A stretch of 64,000 nt of DNA, from contig JAACJM010000082.1 in NCBI GenBank assembly GCA_013368315.1, positions 1 through 64,000 of the forward strand, read 5' to 3'. Below the pieces are notes generated by a model, which was not told where the DNA came from, did no database searches, and saw only the letters and a program-made list of their open reading frames with translations. This document shows positions 12,025-21,664 of the stretch, piece by piece (position 1 is the stretch's first letter; every line of letters starts with the position of its first letter). A program made the translations under genes and the position numbers. This DNA is from Tetrapyrgos nigripes (Eukaryota > Basidiomycota > Agaricomycetes > Agaricales > Campanellaceae).

Positions 12025-12837
12025 ATGCTGTCTGATATACTTCAATCATCGCGCCCAATAAAAGAAATGCATCTGTACTGCTCAAGTCACATTACAAACG
12101 TGCTGTCAAGTCATGCTAGGCTGTTTGTGATAAAAAGGTCTTCGGTACAAGTGCGCTGCCAGGACTCCCACCTCCAAGACGCCTCGCCTCCACTGCAGAC
12201 GATTGGCATGTTCGACAGTCTGAATACGTGTCTGCGAGTCGCGGAAGATATAAGGACTGTAGTGAGTGACTAGTCACTGACAAGCTCCACATTACTTACC
12301 CCTCGCAATTCTCTGAGTAAAGCTCGTTCAGCAGAAGGGCATCTTGGCAGAAGATATTGAGAAACTATCGAAAGGAGTGGAAAATGTCGTGTTTTTGGCT
12401 CAGGAGGACATTACAAAGTTACAGCAGCAGCAGATGATAAGCCCGAGATATCGAGAGGATTTGGAAGATAATTTGGAGTATCTTTCAGAGTAAGTGTCCT
12501 GTTCAAGGAGAGCATGATAGATGGTTTATATCCATGCACGTATAGAATTTTGCGCGAGGTCCAAGCATTCGTCAGGGGACATCAACGTCGCAACAGGATC
12601 TCTGCGCGACTGAGGAAGAAGAAAGATACGAGTAAAGTAGAAAAGCTCCGAGAGAAATTGAGAAGTTGGAGAAGAGATTTCACAGTAAGTCTCCCTGAAG
12701 CCATATCCTCCGAGAGTAATGTGTTCAACAAAGTCAAAGAACGAATACGTCAGAATAATGGTGGAGAAAATGTTGAGCCAGAGATCCTCCCCCGACTCTC
12801 TAGACCAGGAGATAGTGGACCTGAAAAGATATCATAG
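12025..12837 (+). CDS. Small helical protein resembling the MLKL-NTD-type adaptor domain
   Basis: Exon 1 ends ...DIRTV at about 12258, with donor GTGAGT. Exon 2 starts QKGILAEDIEKLS near 12331 and ends LSE at a GTAAGT donor near 12491. Exon 3 starts ILREVQAFVRG near 12547 and reads to a stop at 12835-12837. The helical pattern, with a final RISARLRKKKD..KVEKLREKLRSWRRDF segment, resembles the four-helix N-terminal adaptor domain common on agaric NACHT and kinase-like proteins, here without any effector domain. A GTAAGT at about 12684 could be another donor, which would change the C-terminus. The start is uncertain: the ATG at 12025 is simply the first in the open frame. Function is inferred only from weak similarity. 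Confidence 0.5.
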
Positions 12838-13342
12838 CGGTCCCAGCGCTTGCAGTGTTGCAATATAAAGAGTCAAGATGTTTGGGTTTTGCCTTGGGAA
12901 TAGAAGACTAAATCTTTGGAATGCCTGAAGTATCCAGTGGCTGAAAGCTCTGAATAGATCTGATTATACGGAAACCAAACGGAAATGTGTATGTGCAGAA
13001 CTGCCCGGAAAACTGTATTGACTGCAGGCCGGGTAATCGAAGGAGACCTCAGTGGAGCCAGCGGAGAGCTGGAAGAGCGCGACTTGAGCGCGACGGTAAA
13101 TTCTTCAGACCCAGAACAGTTTTCTCTATGTATTTTCCTTGAAACATGGCCCTTCGTCAACCAGAAACATCTGGGAGCCAGGCATGTTCTAGTCAGGTTC
13201 GAGAAAGGACGAGGAACTTTGGAGCCTCGGTTATATAAATATCTAATCTCCGGAATTATCAGGCGACAATGACTAAAACGGCAATCTACTCAACCTAGAA
13301 TCAGTCTAGTTCAGACGGTCTTGTGCATCTTTCCTCTGCTCC
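12838..13342. other. Intergenic, likely promoter of the SUR2-like gene
   Basis: No gene seen. If the GTAAGT near 12684 is used as a donor, a further exon of the upstream gene could lie here. A TATA-like TTATATAAAT occurs near 13230, about 110 bp before the next ATG. Confidence 0.35.
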
Positions 13343-14442
13343 ATGACCTCCTCCAATTTCACCCAAACACCTTGCTCGCTCTTTAACATCAACACCTCCG
13401 TCTGCTTTCGCCCTTCAGACGTTCCGTTCTACTATTCCTCAAAGCCGTCCCTTTTTGAGGGCGTCTCAGATCCTATCCTCACCTTAGCTGCCCCAGTCCT
13501 CGCATACTGGGTTTCTTCTCTGGTTTTCCATGTCTTGGATATTTCTGGTTGGAAATGGCTAGACAGTTATCGGCTACACGACTCTGAGGAGGTCAAGTCA
13601 AAAAATCTGGTTTCGAAAACGGACGTATTGGTGGCCGTCGTCTTTCAGCATATTGTGCAGACAGCGTTGGGGTATTTTTGGCTGGAGGACAAGACTTCGC
13701 ATTTGGATCATGCGAGACACATGGATGCCATTGCGAGTTGGGCAGAACCATTGGTGAACCTGGTTTTAGGGGAGACTGTGGAGAACAAGAAGATGAAGTC
13801 ATTGGTGCTGCATGAAGTGGGATACTATGTGTATTGGTGGGCCATACCGACAATGCAAATGTTGACGGCCATGTACGTCCTCTCTTCTTTTGCTCGACCT
13901 CATTTTTCATACTCAGACATACTAGGTTCATCATTGACACTTGGCAATACTTCCTACACCGTTTCATGCACGTCAACAAGTGGTTCTACAAACGCTTCCA
14001 CTCATGGCATCATCGCCTCTATGTTCCATATGCATTTGGCGCTCTGTACAACCACCCTATGGAGGGTTTCGTTCTCGACACGCTCGGTGCAGCTCTCGCA
14101 GAGTACCTTACCTGCATGACAACGAGACAAGCTATGATGCTATTCACGGTCTCTACATTCAAGACTGTGGATGATCACTGCGGATATAAGCTGCCGTTCG
14201 ATCTTCTGCAGCTCATGAGTGGCAACAACGCGGATTACCATGATATCCATCACCAGGTATGCGGTCTCTTTGCTCGTTACGTGAATCCTTTATTAACACT
14301 CTCACTGTACCAGCAAATCGGTATCAAGTCCAACTTTGCCCAGCCGTTCTTCATCCATTGGGATGTTCTCCTTGGTACGCGGATGACACGCGAGGAACTC
14401 GAGTCTCGCAGAAAGAAGAATAAAGGTGAAAAGGCGCAGTAG
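13343..14442 (+). CDS. SUR2: Sphingoid-base C4-hydroxylase (SUR2-like, fatty acid hydroxylase superfamily)
   Basis: Exons 13343-13872, 13926-14256 and 14314-14442 give 329 residues. The diiron histidine clusters of the superfamily are all present: HRFMH (HxxxH), HSWHH (HxxHH) and HDIHH (HxxHH), with GALYNHPMEGF between them. Several hydrophobic segments (LAAPVLAYWVSSLVFHVL; GYYVYWWAIPTMQML) fit an ER membrane protein. SUR2 converts dihydrosphingosine to phytosphingosine. The N-terminal FYYSSKPSLFEGVSDPIL segment is typical of the fungal sphingolipid enzyme rather than sterol C5 or C4 enzymes, but other fatty acid hydroxylases cannot be fully excluded. No targeting or regulatory oddity was seen. 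Confidence 0.85.
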
Positions 14443-14880
14443 AAAGCAGTGGAGTACGTTTACCGCTACCGCTGAGCGTCAGTCTCATACTCTCATTTCT
14501 ACTTTTCGATTGTCTGTCCTGTGTCTGTCTTGGTTTGGATCCATATCTATCGACTATCTTGCTCGTCACTCCTTTATTTACACACCTTCCTGATATTTTA
14601 AAAGCGTACATACATGGTTTAGCCCTTCATTCTAATTCGAGTGCGAGTACATATAGATTTCCTGTGGAATTACCCTTTCTCTAATGTTACTGTATCCCAT
14701 GCAGCCGAGTTTTCCTCTGTAATTACTGGTTTTTACCTACAAAATTAATACACTGCTCATGCTATCCTCTCTTACTGAAGATGCCTTGGGGCGAGGTACA
14801 ATGACTTGTGTCTGACGTCGATATTCCGCAAACACCGGAACGTGTTGGCTAAATAACTCACTCCTTTCAGTACCACCACC
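14443..14880. other. Intergenic: 3' UTR and promoter
   Basis: Between two same-strand genes. No repeat or RNA gene seen. A CACCACC run directly precedes the ATG at 14881. Confidence 0.4.
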
Positions 14881-15884
14881 ATGCTTCGCGCAACCTTCCA
14901 TCCTAGACCTACATTACCTACCCTCTGTGCTCTTCCTCACACTCGTTCTCGTCCTATTTCCCATCTATCGTCCTCGTCATCCCGTTCTGGCGATATACCA
15001 CCGACCTCTTTTGCTACTGGATTCTTCTCGTCATCTTCATCTTCCTCAACATCTACATCCTCTTCTTCTACACCTTCTATATCTCCAAATGCCCAAACTC
15101 AAACTCGCCTATTCTCCACAACGCCACGAGCGTCGGAATTCCACTTTGACACACATCAATTTGTCCAACGTCTGGAACGTGAAGGACTGAACCGGGCACA
15201 GGCGGAAGGGATTATGAGCGCTATGGCGGAGGTTATTGATGAGAGTGTACGGAATATGACTAGCAATATGGTAACGAAAGCTGAGCAGGAGAAGGTGTGT
15301 GTTGTTCTGTCTACATCTGGATCCGAAAGCGGGTGTCATACGAGTACCACCAGCTCTCATTTCTGGTCCCTCTATCGCCCTGTATTCTCTTGATTTTAGT
15401 TCCTCATGTCGCTAACTCTCATTCACTGCTGACAGCACCACTATACCCAACAAGTCGATTTTGCCCAAATGAAATCCGAACTCCAACTCATGGAAAAGAA
15501 CGATCTTGCCATGATCAAAGCCGAGAATGACCGTCTCGTTCATGACGTCGAAAAGCTAAAACAACAACTACGAGAACAAATTACTCGAACTATGGGTGGT
15601 GTAAGATTAGATATGAATTTAGAGAAGGGAAAGTTGGGGGAGCAAGCTACGGAGCAGGAATTGAAGCTGAAGGAGGCAGAGTCTAAGATTGAGCAAGAGA
15701 TTGCGGCGTTGAGGACGTCGATTCAGGCGAGTAAGGCGACTACGTTACAGTATTTGGTTGGTATAGGTATGTGTTTTCCTTCTTCCTATTTCTGGTCGTG
15801 TGCTGGAGGCTAACTATGTTTGTTGTGTCTGTAGTGACTGGTGGTGCTGCCCTGCTGATGGCTTACCTGCGTTTCCGTTCATGA
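14881..15884 (+). CDS. Mitochondrial coiled-coil protein, DUF1640 (MCUR1/CCDC90/Fmp32 family)
   Basis: Exons 14881-15294, 15436-15766 and 15835-15884. The N-terminus is Arg- and Ser-rich with no acidic residues, as in a mitochondrial presequence, and RLFSTTPRAS looks like its processing region. The family core follows: FDTHQFVQRLEREGLNRAQAEGIM, then a long coiled coil (SELQLMEKNDLAMIKAENDRL... EQEIAALRTSIQASK). A C-terminal membrane segment (LQYLVGIVTGGAALLMAYL) completes it. Human relatives act at the inner membrane in calcium uniporter regulation or cytochrome c oxidase assembly; yeast Fmp32 is linked to the latter. The last coding exon is only 50 nt and supplies most of the membrane anchor. 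Its stop lies 416 bp from the convergent UCH stop. Confidence 0.85.
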
Positions 15885-16300
15885 CCACGGAGCAAGCATA
15901 TTCGTCTTGGGATCGTTTTGTTGGAACAATGGACGAGGCCAACGATGCAACTACGCTCATGAACATAAGTATAAATGTACATCTATACGTTCTTATCTTT
16001 ATAGTCTTATAATATGGATGTTTAGAACGCTTCGGGACATTCACTGCTACCCGTATTGTCGAAATACCGGCCAGGGTCTCGCAATTACTGCTGTATGTAT
16101 CACTGATGCTGTCCTTGCTGTGTGGGTAAAACCAGAGAGCGGTCCAGGGTCTCAAGAGTATCGCCAAACACGTATTTCACGATATGCCACTGCAGGGCCG
16201 GTTTGCATGAAGCATTGGAAGCCAACTAGAATTTACATTTTTGCACAGATACACGCCGTCATACACGTACTCGTAGTATTGCTTTATTCGTTTCATCTCT

Positions 16301-17469
16301 TCAGAAATCTGGAGGTCCAAGAGACGTCATGCTAAACTGGATACTCGCTGACTGGACCACATAATTGTTTTTCACAAATTTGATCGCGTCCTGAGTGGTC
16401 AAGCAAAAAAGCAGTCAGCTAAAAGAAAGAAAGCAACGCCTAAGGAAAGCTTACAGCCAAAAGATCCGAGCAAAGTCCCCTGTCCATCGGCCCAGCACGT
16501 CGTCCGTCTAATTCGACCAGATGAGAAGCACCATCTACATTTGCTTCGATGAAACAACTGAAATGGAGGTCAGTGTCAAGGTCGGTGGGTACGGCTGATT
16601 GACCAGTTGAAGCCGCTTCAGCGTGGATATTGGCAAAGAGAGGAGTGGTTTCGAGGAATTTGGCGCGTTCTTCTGGAGTTTTGTCTGTGGGTGAAAATGG
16701 AGACAATCAAGGAGGGGATTAGGTAGGAGTCACGATGTGTGATTTGCTTGTCAGGAATAAGCTTCATATTTGGAAGACGGGAAGGTAGACCTTTGCATTC
16801 CTTGGCAAATTTTGCCAGAGGTGATTCGGTGTCCAGCGGTACGTCCGCCTGTGGGCAATCATAACGAGTAAGAGATTTTTCAGCCTTTCGAAAAGTAGTC
16901 GACGCACATTGAGGAGAGCGTGTAAAAGTCCTATTGTTCCACATGCATTCGATATCTGGGACAGCACGTCGAGTCACTGATGGATCCATGCCTCACGGAA
17001 TGAAAGAACACACCGTCTGTTTGATCCAAAGGACGGCGCCCTTGTCATTCAAAGACGAGCCTTCATCTGTGAGCTTTTTGTCCTCTTCTTTTCTCCTTTC
17101 TTCTAATACAGATGAGATGGGAAACAGAAGTAGGACGGCTTTGACGGGACGAGGAACCATTGCGAGGAGCTAATGATGTCAGTTATCATAGGTGGCAATG
17201 GAATACACAAAGAGAGTTCCCAGATATACCTCGTCGTCGAATCCATAGATATCAGAGAAACCCGCGTCAGCGGGAACGAGACCAGCTTTATGGGCCCACT
17301 GCGAATCGATGAGCTCCAAAGGGCAGGAAGATCGCAGCTTGAATACACGCGTACAGAATTTAGAACCTGTTGGGGAGGTGAAACTGTGTCAGCGATATCA
17401 GTATTAGATTGGAATATGCCCAGTTACCTCTGGGTTGTTCTCTAGAGGAATCCAACGGGTCGTAGACAT
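16301..17469 (-). CDS. YUH1: Ubiquitin C-terminal hydrolase, UCH-L1/L3 (Yuh1) type
   Basis: Eight exons: 17469-17428, 17366-17355, 17298-17230, 17169-17014, 16955-16908, 16848-16791, 16684-16455 and 16390-16301; 234 residues, the usual UCH-L3 length. The peptidase C12 active site is complete: Gln in LWIKQT, nucleophile Cys in SNACGTIGLLH, His in SHLVELDGR and Asp in the same motif. The enzyme is a cytosolic cysteine protease that trims small adducts and NEDD8/ubiquitin precursors. The start MSTTRWIPLENNPE matches the family. Exon 2 is only 12 nt (Val-Leu-Asn-Ser); skipping it would keep the frame but delete four residues. The gene start lies 86 bp from the divergent F-box gene start at 17556. 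Confidence 0.92.
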
Positions 17470-18124
17470 GGCGGTCAGGTTTTGAGCGTGGTCGCGCCAT
17501 AGGTCATTGTTTCTTTTTCAAGCCCTGACATCATCCCATCATCAAGCGAGTCGCAATGTCTGGGCTTATTGGCCTTCCAACAGAAATCCTAGAGTTAATT
17601 GTCAACGAGCTCACAGTACCTACGACTTTCTGCTTCTTTGATTTCTTGCTGGCACGTCTGTGTCGTTCTTTCTGAAGGTTGGATGCCATGGCGAAGAAAT
17701 TCCTCAAACACTCGCACTTCTTCGTAGTGTCTGTAAAACAACCAACGCTGTTGCCGAGCCCATTCTGTTTTCAGAAATCGCCATTGATACGCATCCGGAC
17801 GCATTTTTGACGATCATCGTCCCGTTCTACAAAGCTCTTTGCAACGCCGGAGACTCTGCTAATGGAGAAGCTCAGGGCCGCTGTCTGGCACAGTATGTCC
17901 GAAAATTGAAGATTGTATCAGGAGGTACTCGCAGGAAAGTGGCAAAGGAGGTTAGCCTGTCAGCAGGGATTGGGCTTGACTATTGGCAACAACTATTTTT
18001 CTAAGCCCTCTCTAATCTCGTCGAGTTGAGGTCAGTAGTACGGTGAGTATCTAGCAGTCCATCTTCATGCGCGCACTGACAAGTTTGACGGCACTTGAAC
18101 AGTTGGAAGATCTCGACAAACACC

Positions 18125-18273
18125 CACTGCGGGCATAATACCATCTTCTCACTGTGTAAATCAATAGTAAATGCTTAGGAAATCGTAAATAGCCAATCAG
18201 ATTCCAGGAAACCCATTTCCTATCAATTCCCTATCAATTTACTAGGTCAGAAGATCATATTATGCCCGCAGTG
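18125..18273. mobile_element. 149-bp MITE with CACTG ends (CACTA/CMC-like)
   Basis: Perfect 16-bp terminal inverted repeats, CACTGCGGGCATAATA, close both ends. A 3-bp target duplication ACC (18122-18124 and 18274-18276) flanks the element. CACTG/A termini with 3-bp duplications are the hallmark of the CACTA superfamily. No coding capacity. Removing it and one ACC restores the F-box reading frame. Confidence 0.85.
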
Positions 18274-19149
18274 ACCCAGGAATGGATGTACGTCGAGGTA
18301 CCCAGGATTCTCTCCAGGCTCGCCTCATTATCTAGCTTCCGGTTGGGTGGAGTTTCAGGCTCTGGTCGTGTGAAATCTGAACTCCCAACCATTGCTCTGG
18401 ATTACCTTAGAGGCCTTCAAACATTGGTGGTCGATGCCGGAGGAAGAATACTCCCATACAAAGGGTTTCACACATCCATCCTGCGACCGCTCTCCATTGT
18501 TCTGAAGAACAGCCCTGACCTCGAATCCTTGGAAATCTCTGGACCGGGACCGGCTTGGATTGATGTTGCGCATCCAGCTTACCACTCACTTCACCATTTG
18601 TTCGCAAGCTTCATCTGGATAATGTCGAGATACCACCCCCTGAAAATCAAAGTACTCAACATTCGGAACATGAGCCTTGAGATGCAAAACCCAGAACCAG
18701 TAATACCGCATCTCAAGTCTGTGAGCGACCTTACAGTCTATAATTTATATTCATTCGCAATATATGACCAGACAGCTAACTTATGGACCGCATTACAGAA
18801 GGCGGAAGTTTGTCTAGACACGTTGCTTTTGCGTGAGGCAGTGGGTAGAAGCCTTTTGAAGCATCTTGGGACGTTTTATTCTAGGTTGAGGGACCTACAA
18901 CTTACGGGTATTGCAAACCCGAGGGATACTGAATCCGACAGACTTGCAAGCCTCTTCTACGACTCTGTACTCCCCAAACTCACGGAGAAGTTGGTACGTC
19001 TGGTGATCAAACCGAGCTACGAGGGGAAGTGGTGCTTTGGGTTGCATGCTATTGGAACGTTGTCCAGATGCATCAACCTAGACTATCTGAGCGTGTGCTT
19101 GACGCTAAACGAGACCCAAGAATTAATGGTGGGTGATCACCACTTGATT

Positions 19150-19625
19150 TTTTATTTATTTATTTATTTTTAAATCCTGGTTTATTCGCCATTGTGCTAA
19201 GGCATATGGTGGCGACTATCTATCAGTTGTCTGTACGTAGTTTGTCCGTTCGTGGTTCTATGCAAACAAGTGAGGAGAAGTATGTGTGTGCAGTTAGTAT
19301 GTGTAGAGTATGCGTGTTGTTGTAGTTGAAATATAGTGTGTGTGTGGTAAAAGATTATGCGTCGGTGTAAGAATAGTGAAAGCGAAAAAGAGATGTAGAA
19401 GAAAATTGGTAGTGGGCGATATCGGTGTTGTCTACTCCTACGGGTTGGCGCTCGCGTGAATGGGAAAACTGTTATGCGGAGATAGAAGAAGATGATGGAA
19501 AGAAGTTGGTACGATAGAGAAGTAAAAGCGGTGTTGATAGTGGTAATGGTAGTGTGTTTCGGTTCGGTTTTTGTTGTACGGTCTTTGGTTGTTCTGCGTA
19601 TTTCTATTCATGTAAGAGATGTGAC
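19150..19625 (-). mobile_element. SINE-like retroposon insert in an intron
   Basis: Flanked by a 14-bp direct repeat, ATCACCACTTGATT at 19136 and ATCACCGCTTGATT at 19626, of the variable length typical of LINE-driven insertion. Directly inside the left copy is a T-rich run with four TTTA/TATT units which, read on the minus strand, is an A-rich tail. Removing the insert and one repeat leaves a 50-nt intron with GTGGGT donor, GCTAAC branch site and CGCAG acceptor. No internal gene seen; A/B boxes were not identified. Confidence 0.65.
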
Positions 19626-20251
19626 ATCACCGCTTGATTATCCACGCAGGCTAACATTACACTCGCAGCAGATACATATAGTAAACTTGGCCCATTCCTT
19701 ACCAAAGCTACGGGTTCTGTCACTTTATCCCGTTAGGTCTCCTCAGAACTTTGTTGAAAGTGGCATAATATCTTTCGACGATGACTTCATAAACAATGCC
19801 GAAGCAGCTCTGGAAGATATCAGTCCTCCAGAAGCACGTGCTAATTCTCCTCTATGGATTCTCCTGATTGGAATCCCGTTTTCTGTTGGCAGGAGGGAAG
19901 ATGGATCCCTACATCAGCAAACTCGCAACTGTATGGAAGGTATGGAGGGTATGGAGGGTATGGGCTAAGTATAAGTAGTACATACAGCAGTTTGACAGGA
20001 TCTACGAGTGCCTTACTGGTCGCTGTGTAGGAGGCTGTTACATGATTCGAGGCTGTCCGTCAGTTATTGGGTAAGTTGGAGCCACATATTTGCGGCCTGA
20101 GATTGAGACGAATGAAAGAGGGCTGCTCAGCCCAAGCTCAGCCTGTTCAAGTGTTGGGAGCGTGGTCGCGCTGTTGTTGTGTGTTTCTTTTGCACCTCCT
20201 CGGCTTTTCAAACTCCGTCTTGCCTGCTAATCTCGCCTCAAAACATCCACC

Positions 20252-21038
20252 ATGGTGAGTACAAAGCTCTCCATGCACCTTTACACAATGCTTTTCATAT
20301 CTATTTCTCTTTCATTGTGGACTAATCATCGGTTTTATAGCCTCCCCCAAAATCCAAAGGCGGAAAAATGCTCAGCCTCATCAACTGGAGGCTTAAAGTC
20401 ACGATCAACGATGGACGCGCATTTGTCGGTCAGATGCTTGCTTTCGACAAACATATGAACCTTGTCCTGGCCGATTGTGAAGAATTTCGACGTGTCAGGC
20501 CGAAAAAAAAGGCAGGGGAGGAGACAGCTCCTGAGCAAGAGATGAAGAGGTCGTTGGGTTTAGTGATATTGAGGGGAGAGGCTGTGGTCAGTCTGAGTGT
20601 TGAGGGACCACCGCCGGTAGTCGATGAGGATAAGAAGAATGCTGTGCGTATTTTTACTCTGTTGTCCGGAGGGAGTGTTGACCCGTGTCTAAAATTTACA
20701 GCTTCCTGTTGGACCCGGACGTGGCGTACCTGCTGGCCGTGGAATGGGCATGATGCCTCCCAGTACGTGCTACTATCACAATTATCCTGCGTCACGCTAA
20801 CAACCGTCCCATAGTGGGTGCTCCTCCAATGCGACCACCTGGTATGCCGTTCCCTGGCGGCCCTCCTGGTATGCCAGGACCTCCACCTGGATTCCGCCCC
20901 CCCGGCTTCCCTCCTGGCATGCCTTTCCCTCCACCTCCTGGATTTAATGGTCCTCCCCCTGGGTGCGTCCTTCGACTTTACTTTCCTTTCTGCGTGTTGA
21001 CGATTTATCATTCAAACAGGTTCCAGCCTCCTCAATAA
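20252..21038 (+). CDS. SMB1: Small nuclear ribonucleoprotein SmB/B'
   Basis: Five coding exons: 20252-20254 (the ATG alone), 20341-20643, 20702-20762, 20815-20962 and 21020-21038. The Sm fold is clear: Sm1 spans MLSLINWRLKVTINDGRAFVGQMLAFDKHMNLVL and Sm2 is LGLVILRGEAVVSLSVEGP. A basic loop (RRVRPKKK) sits between them, as in SmB. The C-terminal tail is Pro/Gly/Met-rich (PPGMPFPGGPPGMPG) like the B/B' tail that binds splicing partners; it carries an RGVPAGRG segment that may be arginine-methylated. The protein is one of seven in the spliceosomal Sm ring. The start follows a CCACC context, and the first intron begins immediately after the ATG. Confidence 0.93.
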
Positions 21039-21664
21039 GCCCTCCAAAACATATCCCAACCCACCCTTACCCACTACCTCACCCAAAACACTGGTCCTCG
21101 TGCGATGTTGTACGATCTTGATGATGAAAATGAAGTTTTTAAATCTCCCTGTGCTTTTTGTCCGTTTTGCGATCGTTTTATTCGTTCCTTGTACTTTTTT
21201 CTTGCTTTTGTACCATCTGTGCCTTGATGGGTTTTGCAGCGGTTCATCAACTTTCAAGCGCTGGTTTATGAAGTTTCCCTATGGACCACCTCACGCACAA
21301 AGATAAGACACATAAAGGCGAGTAAAATAACCTATACGACTGATTTGAAGGGTGAAAGTGCACGGCTTTGGCTTTTAGGTGATGGGTTCGCAAATGTCTG
21401 GTTTGGGCAGGGTTTCGTTGTATTTTACGCGTCGTATTCTTGAGGTTTGATCAACCTTTACTGGAGGCTTGTAAGACTGGTGGGTATAGTTTTAATGCCC
21501 TAGTAGACAGACGAAGTAATATATCCTGTCTTCTTCTGTGTGGTGAAATGCTCGCACTGTCCTGACGCGACGCGCACGGGTTTATTCAACTGACAATGAC
21601 GTCGACTATACATATGAGCTCAAAACTTCGACAACAGTGCTGAGTAACTCTTCAATCTTGCACC
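21039..21664. other. Intergenic: SmB 3' region and epoxide hydrolase promoter
   Basis: No conserved frame or repeat noticed. Short frames near 21100-21440 have no recognisable motif. Confidence 0.35.

Larger units (their letters stand above)
17556..19968 (+). pseudogene. F-box/LRR-type protein broken by a stop codon and a MITE
   Basis: Exon 1 (17556-17615) encodes MSGLIGLPTEILELIVNELT, an F-box start. Exon 2 (17678-18042) continues LRSVCKTTNAVAEPILF, the end of the F-box region. An in-frame TAA at 18002-18004 interrupts what otherwise reads on in the same frame as ALSNLVELRSV. Exon 3 begins at 18103 (WKISTNT) and is split by a 149-bp transposon before QEWMYVEVPRILSRLASL. It then runs to 19128 with Leu-rich segments. 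Exon 4 begins 19669 (QIHIVNLAHSLPKLRVLSL). The intron between holds a 476-bp insert. F-box proteins recruit substrates to SCF ubiquitin ligases. The ATG at 18262 inside the transposon arm starts a 303-codon downstream frame that might still be transcribed. The 3' end, including a GMEGMEGMEGMG run, is uncertain. Confidence 0.75.

Noticed and set aside
18002..18004. TAA as the true end of a short F-box protein
   Set aside because: Family-like sequence continues in the same frame and then across a good intron, so a genuine end is less likely than a nonsense change.
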